From: JAEUSG01 sp964590225
GTDB lineage: Bacteria > Fibrobacterota > OXYB2-FULL-49-7 > JAEUSG01
NCBI GenBank assembly: GCA_964590225.1
Contig: CAZPWS010000002.1
Span: forward strand, 1-64,000
Reading direction: 5' to 3'
Length of the DNA stretch: 64,000 nt
Position 1 is the first letter of the stretch. Each line of letters starts with the position of its first letter. The translations under genes and the position numbers were made by a program. Positions 33,945 through 43,077 of the stretch are shown here, one piece after another. The notes below the pieces were generated by a model. That model saw only the letters and a program-made list of their open reading frames with translations, was not told the DNA's origin and searched no databases.

Positions 33945-35435
33945 TTACCGATCAAGTGGTAGAAGAATAATAAATGTTGTACCCTCACCAACAGTACTAC
34001 GAACGATAACCCTTCCTTTATGCATCTGAATAATTTTGTAAACAATAGAAAGGCCAAGACCAGTTCCCTTGCCGGCCTCTTTTGTTGTAAAGAAGGGATC
34101 AAATATTTTTTTCCTCAGCTCTTCAGGGATGCCGCTTCCTGTATCACGGATAGAAATCCTTAACAAATTATTTGAAATCTCTGTTGTTATAAATAACTTC
34201 CCCCCATTGGGCATTGCATCACAGGCATTGGAAAATAAGTTGAGAAAAACCTGCTCAAGCTGATTTCTATCGCATTTTGTTACGCAGCCCTGCTCAAGCG
34301 TTTTTATAATCTCTATCCCTTTGTCCCTGCCTTCAAGTGCAACAAAAGAGAGAGAGGCTTCAATAATTTCACCAATATCTGAAAGCGCAAATCCGGTTAC
34401 CTTGCGGCGAGAAAAATCAAGCAGATTATTGACAATCTCTCCCATCCTGCGGCTTTGGTGCTCAATTGACTCAACGGCCTTTTTATTTTTTTCGTTCAGA
34501 TCTGATGATTCCATAAGCCTCTGAGCGCGTGCGTTTATTATTGTTACCGGATTTCGTAATTCGTGCGCGATGCCAGAAAGCATTGTTCCCATTGTGGCTA
34601 GTTTCTCTGCCTGAAAAAGCTGTCGCGTCATCTGTTCCCAGTCTGTCACATCACGGCCAAGAAAAAGAAGGCCTATCGCATTTTTATAGTTATCCCGTAT
34701 TATCGATATAGAGTATGATATTATAAGCTGTTCGTCAACTGAATATCCTTCAACCTCTTTTGTTTCGCCCGAACTAAGCACCAGAGAGGCGTTTGAAACA
34801 AGTGAATCCTTAAGGTTTTCAACAACTATTGACTGATAAGGCTGGCCGTAAACATCCTGATTTGAAATGGCAAAAATTCTCCGGCCAGAATCGTTAAGCA
34901 GCATTACTGTCCCTTCAATGTCGGTAATCATCAACCCATAGGCAATTGACGAGATAATGGATTCATTAAAATTTCTCTCCCGTTCGAGTACCTTATTTTT
35001 AATATTAAGCTCAGAAGAGACAGAATGGTTGTCTTGTAGTGTAAAATTAAGAGATTCGATCTTTTTCTCTAGTGCCTGAAGCCTGACAGCAACAGAGAGG
35101 TAGTCGCCTAATAGATCCAATTCAAAGGAGGAGCCTTTCAAATACCCAATAATATCACCACTGCCGGGAAAATCTTCTATGGCAGCTCCAGATTCGAGAT
35201 AAACAATAAACTGAACGCTGTTAGAATAAAACTTCATTACTTCAATAAGACGGGATTCTGTTTTTAGAAGAGTGCCGTGAATGATAACGGCAAGAACCTC
35301 ACTATTTAAAAGAGCCTCCTGACAACCATCTTTATCGCGTACCGAGTCGAAAGAATACCCATTACCAGTAAGGAAGGGGGCAATCTTTTTTTCGACTGAT
35401 GGTCCAAGAGCAGTAAGGATTACTTTGCCTGCCAT
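33945..35435 (-). CDS. PAS-domain sensor histidine kinase with degenerate receiver-like N-terminus
   Basis: Started at the ATG at 35435 because GGAGGT lies 10 nt before it; a GTG at 35447 would overlap the SD. 496 aa. Residues about 1-125 look like a receiver fold lacking the phospho-aspartate (VIIHGTLLKTES at the expected place). After a coiled linker come PAS (about 155-265) and HisKA with H in GIAHELRNPVTII. HATPase motifs are NLFSNACDAM (N), RDTGSGIPEE (G1), FDPFFTTKEAGKGTGLGLSI (F and G2). There are no membrane segments, so it is a soluble kinase. It sits between rseP and the RsbW-like response regulator gene. Confidence 0.87.
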   Translation of the reverse strand: MAGKVILTALGPSVEKKIAPFLTGNGYSFDSVRDKDGCQEALLNSEVLAVIIHGTLLKTESRLIEVMKFYSNSVQFIVYLESGAAIEDFPGSGDIIGYLKGSSFELDLLGDYLSVAVRLQALEKKIESLNFTLQDNHSVSSELNIKNKVLERERNFNESIISSIAYGLMITDIEGTVMLLNDSGRRIFAISNQDVYGQPYQSIVVENLKDSLVSNASLVLSSGETKEVEGYSVDEQLIISYSISIIRDNYKNAIGLLFLGRDVTDWEQMTRQLFQAEKLATMGTMLSGIAHELRNPVTIINARAQRLMESSDLNEKNKKAVESIEHQSRRMGEIVNNLLDFSRRKVTGFALSDIGEIIEASLSFVALEGRDKGIEIIKTLEQGCVTKCDRNQLEQVFLNLFSNACDAMPNGGKLFITTEISNNLLRISIRDTGSGIPEELRKKIFDPFFTTKEAGKGTGLGLSIVYKIIQMHKGRVIVRSTVGEGTTFIILLPLDR

Positions 35436-35436
35436 C

Positions 35437-36756
35437 TTATTGCCCACCTCCGCTGAATAGCCTTGTTAAATCGTTCCATGTAGTAAAAATAAGTAATGCA
35501 CCAATAAGAGCTACGGCAGTTTTTTGAATGATGTCCTGTGCCTTGTCAGAGAGTGCCTTGCCCCGCAGTTTCTCAAGCAATAAAAAGAAAATCATGCCGC
35601 CATCAGTGATTATTAAAAATGGGAAAAGATTTACAACTGCCAGGTTGACACTTATCATAGCGAGAAAAAGAAGAAGAGCAACAATCCCCTCCTTTGAAAT
35701 CATGCCAGACAACTGAACTATGCCGACAGGTCCGGCCATTCCCTTAACGGATACCCTTGCGGTGACAAGTGATTTCAGAAAACGGCCTATGAGTACAGCA
35801 TCATTTCCTGTCCGTTTTAAAGCTTTTATAAGAGCGCTGCCAACCGTATATGAATTGTACGACATTGCTGCCGCTTTTTGAATACCTATCATTACGCGCT
35901 TATGCTCGCCATTATATTCCGGTGTTATGGAGACATATTTGTTTTGGTCGCCTCTTTTAACAGTAATAGACATCTCTCTTAAAGAATCAGCATTTTTTAC
36001 AATATCAACAAAATGGTCCCATCCGGTTACAATTGTTCCATCTACGGATACAACGGTATCTCCAGCAATAAGGCCGCCGTTTTCGGCAGGAGATTTTTCG
36101 AACACCTGGCCAACAACTGCTGGCTCAAGCTGATATAAACCTGTAACGCCAATTCTTTCACGCCCCACTCCCTTGGGAGTAATAAAAAGTTCGCTTCTGC
36201 CACCATCTCGACCCACAACAAGGTGCATTTTAAGGCCGGTATTAAGCATGGTTTCGGTAAGAAAAATATTCCACTCGGTTATCTTTTTGCCGTTAATAGA
36301 AATAAGTGTGTCGCCCTTAGCAACTCCGGCCTTTTTACCTGCGCCTGAATCGGCAACAACACCAACTACCGCTGGAAGTAAAGAAGGTTCCTTAACTCCG
36401 TATATGAATAGCATCCACAAAACAGCAACTGCCAGAAGGTAGTTAAAGAGCGGTCCGGCAATCGCTATGGAAGCACGCTCAAAAACAGTTTTACTTCGGA
36501 AATCATCCTCGTCGGCGGTAAACGAGTCTCCCGGAGCGCCAATATCTTCCTGCCCTTTCATTTTTACATATCCGCCAAACGGAACTGCGGAAAGGCGGTA
36601 TTCTGTATCTCCAATCTTCTTTTTAAGAAGTACGGGGCCAAAACCAATCGAAAAAGCAAGCACGCGCACCCCAAAAAATCTTGCCACAAGAAAGTGTCCT
36701 GCCTCATGAACCACTACAAGAACGCTAAGAATTATTATACCGGTCATCAAACCCAT
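35437..36756 (-). CDS. rseP: RseP, site-2 intramembrane zinc metalloprotease
   Basis: A 439 aa polytopic membrane protease. The zinc-binding HEAGH motif is in VVVHEAGHFLVARFFG at the start, and two PDZ-like domains occupy the middle (GAGKKAGVAKGDTLISINGK and ENGGLIAGDTVVSVDGT). The second metal motif, usually LDGG, reads VNLFPFLIITDGGMI. RseP cleaves anti-sigma factors such as RseA and signal peptide remnants in the inner membrane. It overlaps dxr by 10 bp, the common order dxr-rseP. The TDGG variant is slightly atypical but keeps the metal-binding aspartate. Confidence 0.93.
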   Translation of the reverse strand: MGLMTGIIILSVLVVVHEAGHFLVARFFGVRVLAFSIGFGPVLLKKKIGDTEYRLSAVPFGGYVKMKGQEDIGAPGDSFTADEDDFRSKTVFERASIAIAGPLFNYLLAVAVLWMLFIYGVKEPSLLPAVVGVVADSGAGKKAGVAKGDTLISINGKKITEWNIFLTETMLNTGLKMHLVVGRDGGRSELFITPKGVGRERIGVTGLYQLEPAVVGQVFEKSPAENGGLIAGDTVVSVDGTIVTGWDHFVDIVKNADSLREMSITVKRGDQNKYVSITPEYNGEHKRVMIGIQKAAAMSYNSYTVGSALIKALKRTGNDAVLIGRFLKSLVTARVSVKGMAGPVGIVQLSGMISKEGIVALLLFLAMISVNLAVVNLFPFLIITDGGMIFFLLLEKLRGKALSDKAQDIIQKTAVALIGALLIFTTWNDLTRLFSGGGQ

Positions 36757-37880
36757 TCTGCCACCATCCTTCTTGTTTCGTTGTTGATTGACATAAGCAT
36801 ATCGAGGTTATATGTTCTTTTAACTGTGTGTCTGGCCATTGCTTTTTCAATAAGCTTTGGAATAGCAGTAAAACCAATTTTACCGCCAAGAAAGGCCGAC
36901 ACGGCAACCTCATTAGCCGCATTCATTACCGCCGGCATTGTACCCCCGCACTCGCCCGCCGTATAGGCAAGTGATAGACAGGGAAATGTATTTAGATCTG
37001 GTTTCTCAAAATCGAGCCGGCCAAGCTCTGTAAAATCAAGCCGCTTCGTATTTAAAGGCCACTTTACCGGATGCGTAAGAGCATATTGAATTGGCACTCG
37101 CATGTCCGGATGCCCAAGATGGGCTATTACCGATCCATCGATAAATTGAACCATTGAATGAATAATTGACTGTGGATGCACTACTACTGCGATTTTTTCG
37201 TAAGGAATCTTAAAGAGATAATGGGCTTCTATTACCTCAAGCCCTTTATTCATTAGAGTTGCCGAATCTATTGTGATTTTTGATCCCATTGTCCATGTCG
37301 GATGGTTGAGGGCCTCTTTTACAGTAACACTTTTTAATGTGGCTTTTCGTTTACCGCGAAACGGGCCGCCGGATGCGGTTATGATTATCTTCTCAATCTC
37401 TTCGGGTCTGGAGCCTCGTAAACACTGGAAAATAGCCGAATGCTCCGAATCAACAGGAATTATTTCACCACCGCTTGCAGCGAGCTTACGGCTTATAAGA
37501 TCTCCGGCGGCAACGAGGCTCTCCTTATTTGCGAGCGCTATTCTCTTTCCTGTTTCGGCTGCCTTAACTGTGGGAACAACACCGGCCGCTCCTACAATGG
37601 CATTAATGAGAATGTCGGCTTTGTCAACAGAAAGCGTAGCAAGCCCCTCTTCGCCATGTAGTCTTTTTGTTTTATTTGATACGGTAAGTTTATTCCAATC
37701 ACTTTTATTTTTTATTACTGCGTTGGTTGGTTTAAATTCATCAAGCTGCTTTTGAAAGCGGGAGATATTCGAATGGGCAGAAAGCCCGATAATCCTTAAG
37801 CTGTCCGGATGCTCACGCACAACCGAAGCGCTGTTTACTCCAATGGAACCGGTTGATCCGAGAATGGTGATTTTTTTCAT
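36747..37880 (-). CDS. dxr: Dxr, 1-deoxy-D-xylulose 5-phosphate reductoisomerase
   Basis: A 377 aa enzyme of the MEP isoprenoid pathway, converting DXP to MEP with NADPH. Signatures: ITILGSTGSIGVNSASVVRE (NADPH site), LANKESLVAAGDLI, VDSEHSAIFQCLRG, HPTWTMGSKITIDSATLMNK and VVHPQSIIHSMVQFIDGS. Size is normal. It lies between the restriction-modification cassette (16 bp gap) and rseP (10 bp overlap). No SD can be seen ahead of its ATG, where the inserted cassette now supplies the upstream sequence. Confidence 0.95.
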   Translation of the reverse strand: MKKITILGSTGSIGVNSASVVREHPDSLRIIGLSAHSNISRFQKQLDEFKPTNAVIKNKSDWNKLTVSNKTKRLHGEEGLATLSVDKADILINAIVGAAGVVPTVKAAETGKRIALANKESLVAAGDLISRKLAASGGEIIPVDSEHSAIFQCLRGSRPEEIEKIIITASGGPFRGKRKATLKSVTVKEALNHPTWTMGSKITIDSATLMNKGLEVIEAHYLFKIPYEKIAVVVHPQSIIHSMVQFIDGSVIAHLGHPDMRVPIQYALTHPVKWPLNTKRLDFTELGRLDFEKPDLNTFPCLSLAYTAGECGGTMPAVMNAANEVAVSAFLGGKIGFTAIPKLIEKAMARHTVKRTYNLDMLMSINNETRRMVAEWV

Positions 37881-37896
37881 ATAAAATATCGAAATA

Positions 37897-39120
37897 CTAT
37901 TTTTCGCAGATCACGATGTATTCTCTTGTCATCGTTCCTTTTCTTTGGCCAGTTTTATTAGAGGGAGAATTTTGAGATGGCATAGCTTTGTTTCCCAACA
38001 ATCTCTCATAAGTAGTTATATGCTTGAAACCATTTTCCTCAAATTTTTCAGCTACAAACTGATCTGTTGGTAATTGAACATCTTTAACTCTTCTGTTGCC
38101 TACTATGTAAATCGCCTTGCCATTCTTTTTAACGCTACCAGCGACATCTTTAATTGATTTATCTAAATCAAAATAAAAAGAAGAAACTTCAAGTGCCCTT
38201 TTATTGGACTTTGTTGAAATGTCATATATATAATCTGTTATAACGCTTTGTTGGTATAATTTATCAACTTTTCTGCCTCCCATGAGCAGGCTATCAACCT
38301 GTCTTGCGTAATCAATTCCAAACCATTGATTGCTGAACATGGAAAACTGACCATATGCAACCGTTGTAAAACTATCGCCATATGGAGGGCTTGTCAATAC
38401 GACATCATATTCATTGTCTTTTTTTGGGAACTTGCTATAACTAATGTTAATTTTTGCGTTGTTGATTTTAGGTAAATAATATTTCTCATAAACATCTAAA
38501 GTTCTATTCAGTTTGTCAAAAAACAATCCATAAACATCGGGATTAAATTGGAGCATTTCCTCTGGTTTTATCCGATATAGTTTAAACTCATGATTTCTCG
38601 TATAAGAACATTCTCGTATTGTTTCCGATAATGGTATTAAAAAAAGTTGCCTGGCACTTTCTTCAATTCTATCTACAAAATGCTTTAATACCGACAAGTT
38701 TTTTAGCACGGCCTTTGAGAACCAAAAATCAATGTTGTAATGTTTCGGTATTGTAATAGATTTGTAATTATCTTCAATCTTTACAAAATCAAAAACTTGA
38801 TTTCTAAGATTTTGCTTAATTGAATTAACCTTTTCAATATTAACCTTTGTAAATTTTGCACGGGATATTAGTACTGCCAAAGGGTTTAAATCGAAACCAT
38901 ACATTTCGTTCAGCCCACTATCCAGTCCCACTGTAAACGAAGAACCAGAGCCGCAATATGGATCTACCATTTTTCCTTTACAAATATTCAATTCCTTGAA
39001 TAGTTCAATACCTATTTGGGGTATCATTGTTGCGGGGTATTTGTGCAAATTTGGATAACTTGTTGAATATGATTGTCCTATAAAATCATATTTCTCATTT
39101 CGGATTATATTGTATTTCAT
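37897..39120 (-). CDS. Site-specific DNA methyltransferase, probably m4C type
   Basis: A 407 aa SAM-dependent DNA methylase. Motif I is DPYCGSGSSF (53-62) and motif IV is TSPPYGDS (243-250). The SPPY form is typical of N4-cytosine enzymes. It overlaps the upstream restriction gene by 4 bp (ATGA), so the two are a restriction-modification pair; M.MvaI and M.BcnI, the partners of the matching nuclease family, are also m4C enzymes. The coding sequence looks clearly more AT-rich by eye than the flanking dxr and cdsA, suggesting acquisition by transfer. The methylation site is likely CCWGG or CCSGG, by analogy only. Confidence 0.85.
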   Translation of the reverse strand: MKYNIIRNEKYDFIGQSYSTSYPNLHKYPATMIPQIGIELFKELNICKGKMVDPYCGSGSSFTVGLDSGLNEMYGFDLNPLAVLISRAKFTKVNIEKVNSIKQNLRNQVFDFVKIEDNYKSITIPKHYNIDFWFSKAVLKNLSVLKHFVDRIEESARQLFLIPLSETIRECSYTRNHEFKLYRIKPEEMLQFNPDVYGLFFDKLNRTLDVYEKYYLPKINNAKINISYSKFPKKDNEYDVVLTSPPYGDSFTTVAYGQFSMFSNQWFGIDYARQVDSLLMGGRKVDKLYQQSVITDYIYDISTKSNKRALEVSSFYFDLDKSIKDVAGSVKKNGKAIYIVGNRRVKDVQLPTDQFVAEKFEENGFKHITTYERLLGNKAMPSQNSPSNKTGQRKGTMTREYIVICEK

Positions 39121-39797
39121 AAATCAACTATTTTTTGAAAGAGCAATGGTAGTTTGTCTTCATATGTTCGGAATCCTGTACCGTGGTTTCGCGCCATGGT
39201 TACTTTGTCATGCAACCGCAAATCTACTAAAATATTTTCTTCACGAAACTGATCCGCAAGCAATTCAGAAGAAGTTCCTGTCATTAATCTAGCGCGATAG
39301 TAATGAAAATACTCTTTTCCATCTCTCTCTTCAGTAAAGGCTGAAACAAGCAAAAGTGCTGGCATTTTTTGTATAAAACGGTCAGAAAGCGTTTTTAGTT
39401 GCCATGTAGCAACTATTTTACCTGAAATGTGACGAACAGAAATCTCTGCTTTTTGAACATCCAGAAAAAGACCGGCACTATTCGGTTTTAGCGACATGGT
39501 GTAGTACAGTCCTTTTCTTCCATCTTTATCTAAACTGCCAAATTTTTTCACTGCTTCAAGGGGTGGCATTTTCCAAGCCTTGTTATTGAATGTAAAGAGA
39601 GTTATTAAATTGCCTCCTTTTGCGCGATGAGCTTTTAGTTCTGCGCCCTCAACATCAGGACGAGTATCATTGTTTTCGGAAATTCCCAAATGTGTTTCCA
39701 ATGTATGACCTATTCCTGTGGGACCTCTACGCGTTGTTGGTATAAAACCCTTCGCCTTTATTTTTTTGAATTTATTGATAAACTCTTTAATTTTCAT
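39117..39797 (-). CDS. MvaI/BcnI-family type II restriction endonuclease
   Basis: A 226 aa protein matching the MvaI/BcnI family (PF15515-like). MvaI cuts CCWGG and BcnI cuts CCSGG as monomers. The N-terminal part has GPTGIGHTLETHLGISENND (25-44), then the nuclease core RPDVEGAELKAHR with D48, E53 and K55 as the PD-(D/E)xK-type residues, then LITLFTFNNKAWKMPP. A late segment ILVDLRLH and MARNHGTGFRTYEDKL is typical of the family. It is the first gene of a two-gene cassette, starting 22 bp after the cdsA stop. Active-site residues look intact. Confidence 0.87.
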   Translation of the reverse strand: MKIKEFINKFKKIKAKGFIPTTRRGPTGIGHTLETHLGISENNDTRPDVEGAELKAHRAKGGNLITLFTFNNKAWKMPPLEAVKKFGSLDKDGRKGLYYTMSLKPNSAGLFLDVQKAEISVRHISGKIVATWQLKTLSDRFIQKMPALLLVSAFTEERDGKEYFHYYRARLMTGTSSELLADQFREENILVDLRLHDKVTMARNHGTGFRTYEDKLPLLFQKIVDL

Positions 39798-39819
39798 TTC
39801 TGACTGATTTCCCTACCCT

Positions 39820-40662
39820 TTAAGTACACAGTCTCATTAAATAGTAATATACAGGCGCGCAGAAAATAAGAGCATCAATCCTGTCGAGGATACCGCCATG
39901 ACCAGGAAAGAGCGATGAGGAATCTTTAACACCACAATGCCGCTTAAGCAGTGACTCAAAAAGGTCGCCTATTTGTCCTAAAAAGCCAAGAATCGCACCG
40001 ATAATTATTGCCCAGGGAAGAGCCAAGATGTCGAATTTAAGAAAATATCTGCCAATTACAATGCCTAAAGCGCCTCCGATAATCGATCCGTAAAGACCCA
40101 TGACCGTCTTTTTAGGGCTTGCCTTTGGCAATAGGAGTTTCTTGCCGAGGTATTTTCCAAAAAAGAAGGCGAGGGAGTCGCTGCTCCATATTGATAAAAG
40201 CAAGAGAACAAGTGGCACTCCGCGAAACAACATATCTCTTAGTGCTGGCTCGGGTAATGGAAGTTCAGGTATTAAAAGAAGGTAAGAGCCCATAACACCG
40301 ATATACAATATGCCTAAAGCGGTTGAGCCGGCGCGGTCTGTTATGCCTTCGGGTTCGGCTTTATAAACCTCAAAAGCTGCCATAAATCCAACCGCTATAG
40401 CGAGGAGAAAAAAGATCAGGTTACCGCTTTCGGCTATAATGTTACCCATAGTAAGCGCAAAAGCAAGAATTCCTATTAGCAATGCGGGCAAAAAGGGGGA
40501 GCGGCCGCGATTACGGAACATGAAAAAAAACTCTATCCCGCTTCCAACGAGAAACATTACAAGAAATAGCTTAAGAACCACCCCACCGTAAAAAACAAGA
40601 AAAAGCGCAATAGGAATGGCAAAAACCGCAAACAACACCCTTATCATTAGTTCTCTGTTCAT
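39820..40662 (-). CDS. cdsA: CdsA, phosphatidate cytidylyltransferase
   Basis: A 280 aa polytopic inner-membrane enzyme making CDP-diacylglycerol from CTP and phosphatidate, the branch point for phospholipid synthesis. The family signature is spread over WSSDSLAFFFGKYLGKKLL, ASPKKTVMGLYGSIIGG and FPGHGGILDRIDALIFCAPV near the C-terminus. Size normal. It follows uppS by 3 bp, the conserved uppS-cdsA order, and is normally followed by dxr; here a restriction-modification cassette separates the two. Confidence 0.93.
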   Translation of the reverse strand: MNRELMIRVLFAVFAIPIALFLVFYGGVVLKLFLVMFLVGSGIEFFFMFRNRGRSPFLPALLIGILAFALTMGNIIAESGNLIFFLLAIAVGFMAAFEVYKAEPEGITDRAGSTALGILYIGVMGSYLLLIPELPLPEPALRDMLFRGVPLVLLLLSIWSSDSLAFFFGKYLGKKLLLPKASPKKTVMGLYGSIIGGALGIVIGRYFLKFDILALPWAIIIGAILGFLGQIGDLFESLLKRHCGVKDSSSLFPGHGGILDRIDALIFCAPVYYYLMRLCT

Positions 40663-40665
40663 GAA

Positions 40666-41364
40666 TCAGGAGACCTTGCCAAATCGTCTGTCCCGTTTTT
40701 GAAAGGCTTTAATTGCCTCTTCAAGATGGGGCAGGTCGAAATCCGGCCAAAGAGTATCGGTTACATAAAGCTCTGTGTAGGCGAGTTGCCATAATAAAAA
40801 ATTTGAAATACGCATATCCCCACCGGTGCGAATTAACAAGTCGGGATCAGGCATCCCTTTGGTGTACAGGTACGAGGAAAAGCTTTCCTCTGTAATGGTC
40901 TCTTCCCCAATTTTGCCAGAAGCAATGTCTCTTGCAGCATTACGAACCGCATTTATAATCTCTGTTCTGCCGCTATAACTTATGGCAAGATTTAGCATTA
41001 AACCTGTATTGGCTGCGGTTGCCTTCATGCCAAATTCCAAAGCTTCTCTTGTTTTGGCCGGCAGGGCTTCAAGGTTTCCTATAGCGTTTAGCCTAACATT
41101 GTTTTTATTAAGATCGTCAAGCTCTTTGTGAACCATCTCAATCAAAAGATGCATTAAGGCATTAACTTCAAGAGAGGGTCTTTTCCAGTTCTCCCACGAA
41201 AATACATATATGGTGAGAAACTTCACTCCAAGCTTGCCACAGGCTCGAACCACCCTTCGGGTAGAATCGGTTCCCGCTCTGTGTCCAAGTGTTCGAATAA
41301 AGCCGCGCTGTTTTGCCCAGCGGCCATTTCCGTCCATTATTATTGCGATGTGTTCAGGAATCAC
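40666..41364 (-). CDS. uppS: UppS, undecaprenyl diphosphate synthase
   Basis: A 232 aa cis-prenyltransferase that makes the C55 lipid carrier for cell-wall and O-antigen assembly. The start has HIAIIMDGNGRWAKQRG, with the conserved catalytic aspartate in MDGN. YVFSWENWKRP, LNLAISYSGRTEI and DLLIRTGGDMRISNFLLWQ complete the signature. It sits between frr and cdsA on the same strand. Confidence 0.95.
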   Translation of the reverse strand: MIPEHIAIIMDGNGRWAKQRGFIRTLGHRAGTDSTRRVVRACGKLGVKFLTIYVFSWENWKRPSLEVNALMHLLIEMVHKELDDLNKNNVRLNAIGNLEALPAKTREALEFGMKATAANTGLMLNLAISYSGRTEIINAVRNAARDIASGKIGEETITEESFSSYLYTKGMPDPDLLIRTGGDMRISNFLLWQLAYTELYVTDTLWPDFDLPHLEEAIKAFQKRDRRFGKVS

Positions 41365-41379
41365 TTATAAGGCCGTTTG

Positions 41380-41937
41380 TCAAATCTGCATGATCTCTTT
41401 TTCTTTTGCAGCCAAAATATCATCAACCATCTTTACAAATTGATCTGTAAGCTTCTGGATTTTATCCTGATCCTTTTTGCTTTCGTCTTCAGAAATCTTT
41501 TTGTCCTTTTCCTCTTTCTTGATCGCTTCGTTGGCATCTCTTCGGACATTTCGGAGTGCGACACGCCCCTCTTCTGCTATTCTTTTGCAGTTTTTGACAA
41601 TTTCTTTGCGTCGTTCTTCGGATAATTCAGGAATTTGAAGACGAATCAAATTACCATTGTTCTGTGGTGTTAGACCTATGTTCGCTTCAAGAATAGCCTT
41701 TTCGATAGGACCGCACATTGATTTATCCCAGGGATGCACAACTATACAGCGCGGTTCGGGTACGGATATATTTGCTGTTTGGTTAAGCGGACTCATAGTA
41801 CCGTAGAAATTTACCCTAATACCGTCGAGAATAGCCGGATTTGCCCGCCCCGTTCTTTGCGTGCCGAGCTCCGCTTTGGTTGATTCGATACTTTTTTTCA
41901 TTCTGGATTCACAATCGTTTATGACACCAGCACTCAT
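41380..41937 (-). CDS. frr: Frr, ribosome recycling factor
   Basis: A 185 aa protein of the ribosome-recycling factor family, which splits post-termination ribosomes together with EF-G. Conserved segments include GRANPAILDGIRVNFYGT, PLNQTANISVPEPRCIVVHP, GNLIRLQIPELSEERRKE and RRDANEAIKK. The two ends form the coiled-coil domain. A very purine-rich SD (GGGGGGAGGGG) lies before the ATG. It heads the minus-strand run frr-uppS-cdsA and on. Confidence 0.95.
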   Translation of the reverse strand: MSAGVINDCESRMKKSIESTKAELGTQRTGRANPAILDGIRVNFYGTMSPLNQTANISVPEPRCIVVHPWDKSMCGPIEKAILEANIGLTPQNNGNLIRLQIPELSEERRKEIVKNCKRIAEEGRVALRNVRRDANEAIKKEEKDKKISEDESKKDQDKIQKLTDQFVKMVDDILAAKEKEIMQI

Positions 41938-42005
41938 TTGCCCCTCCCCCCATTACTTTATTTTCGATTAATTGGTTAGCGACATCGAACTCCATGAATA
42001 TAAAA

Positions 42006-42023
42006 AAAAGGACTAATCCTTTT
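42006..42023. terminator. Short hairpin between frr and accA
   Basis: AAAAGGA and TCCTTTT form a 7-bp stem with a 4 nt loop, flanked by an A-tract on the left. It lies in the 156 bp gap between the divergent frr and accA. Transcription diverges here, so a terminator is not obviously needed; it may act in the accA leader instead. Confidence 0.3.
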
Positions 42024-42093
42024 CGATATATTATTTTAGAAGGTACATCTGTGACCGGGCTATTGTCACGGGTTAAACTTTGGAGGTTTTCTT

Positions 42094-43077
42094 TTGAATA
42101 CTTACGATATGTTAACAATGTCGCCAATATTGGAGTTTGAAAAGCCGGTGGTGGAACTTGCCCGTAAAATTCAGGATATGCGAAGCTTCTCTTCCACAGA
42201 ACAGGTTGAGATGCGGGACGAAATAGCAAAGCTTGAATCTAAGCTCGAAAAACTTAAGAAAGATATTCACGAAAAACTTACCCCATGGAATAGGGTTCAG
42301 ATAGCGCGCCACCCAAAGCGGCCATACACACTTGATTACATTAATAGCATGATGACCGAATGGGTTGAACTGCATGGCGATCGTGCCTTTGGAGATGATG
42401 CTGCCATAGTTACCGGTATGGCTAAATTTAACAAACATCCGGTTTTCGTTATTGGCCAGCAAAAGGGGAAAGATGTAAAGGAGAATATAAAACGAAACTT
42501 TGGCATGCCAAATCCAGAGGGCTATAGAAAAGCTCTCCGCGTAATGAAAATGGCAGAAAAATTTGAAAGACCGGTACTCTGTTTCGTGGATACTTCGGGA
42601 GCTTTTCCCGGAATAGGCGCCGAAGAGAGGGGACAAGCAGAGGCCATTGCGAGAAATTTAAGGGAGATGGCTACGCTAAAGGTTCCAATAATTGTGAGCA
42701 TAATAGGCGAAGGTGCGAGTGGTGGAGCTCTCGGAATAGGGGTTGGCGACACCGTTTTGATGCTCGAAAATTCATGGTACTGTGTAATCTCCCCGGAAGG
42801 TTGCGCCGCCATTCTTTGGGGCGACCGCGCAAAAGCGCCCGAACTTGCAGAGATGATGGCCCTTACCGCCGACAAACTCAAGAAGCAGGGGCTCATCGAC
42901 ATTATAGTTCCGGAGCCAATAGAGGGGGCACATCGTAATCCTGATATGGCCATTAAAAACCTTAAAAAGGTCCTTTCGGACGAATTAGAAAAACTGATAG
43001 CAATGCCTGTTAATGAGTTAATTGACAAAAGAATAGAGAAATATTTTGGAATGGGTGTGGTTAAGGAGGCCGTATGA
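42094..43077 (+). CDS. accA: AccA, acetyl-CoA carboxylase carboxyltransferase alpha subunit
   Basis: A 327 aa protein from a TTG start at 42094, chosen because GGAGG lies 7 nt upstream; internal ATGs would cut conserved sequence. Signatures: IARHPKRPYTLDYINSMMTE, PNPEGYRKALRVMKMAEKF, SGAFPGIGAEERGQAEAIAR and GEGASGGALGIGVGDTVLML. It carries out the carboxyl transfer from biotin to acetyl-CoA in fatty acid synthesis with AccD; accB and accC lie 2.6 kb downstream on the same strand and accD is not in the window. Confidence 0.95.
   Translation: MNTYDMLTMSPILEFEKPVVELARKIQDMRSFSSTEQVEMRDEIAKLESKLEKLKKDIHEKLTPWNRVQIARHPKRPYTLDYINSMMTEWVELHGDRAFGDDAAIVTGMAKFNKHPVFVIGQQKGKDVKENIKRNFGMPNPEGYRKALRVMKMAEKFERPVLCFVDTSGAFPGIGAEERGQAEAIARNLREMATLKVPIIVSIIGEGASGGALGIGVGDTVLMLENSWYCVISPEGCAAILWGDRAKAPELAEMMALTADKLKKQGLIDIIVPEPIEGAHRNPDMAIKNLKKVLSDELEKLIAMPVNELIDKRIEKYFGMGVVKEAV

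Noticed and set aside
42051..42069. GTGAC..GTCAC inverted repeat in the accA leader
   Set aside because: A 5-bp stem with a 9 nt loop is too short to distinguish from chance, and no known regulator site could be assigned.
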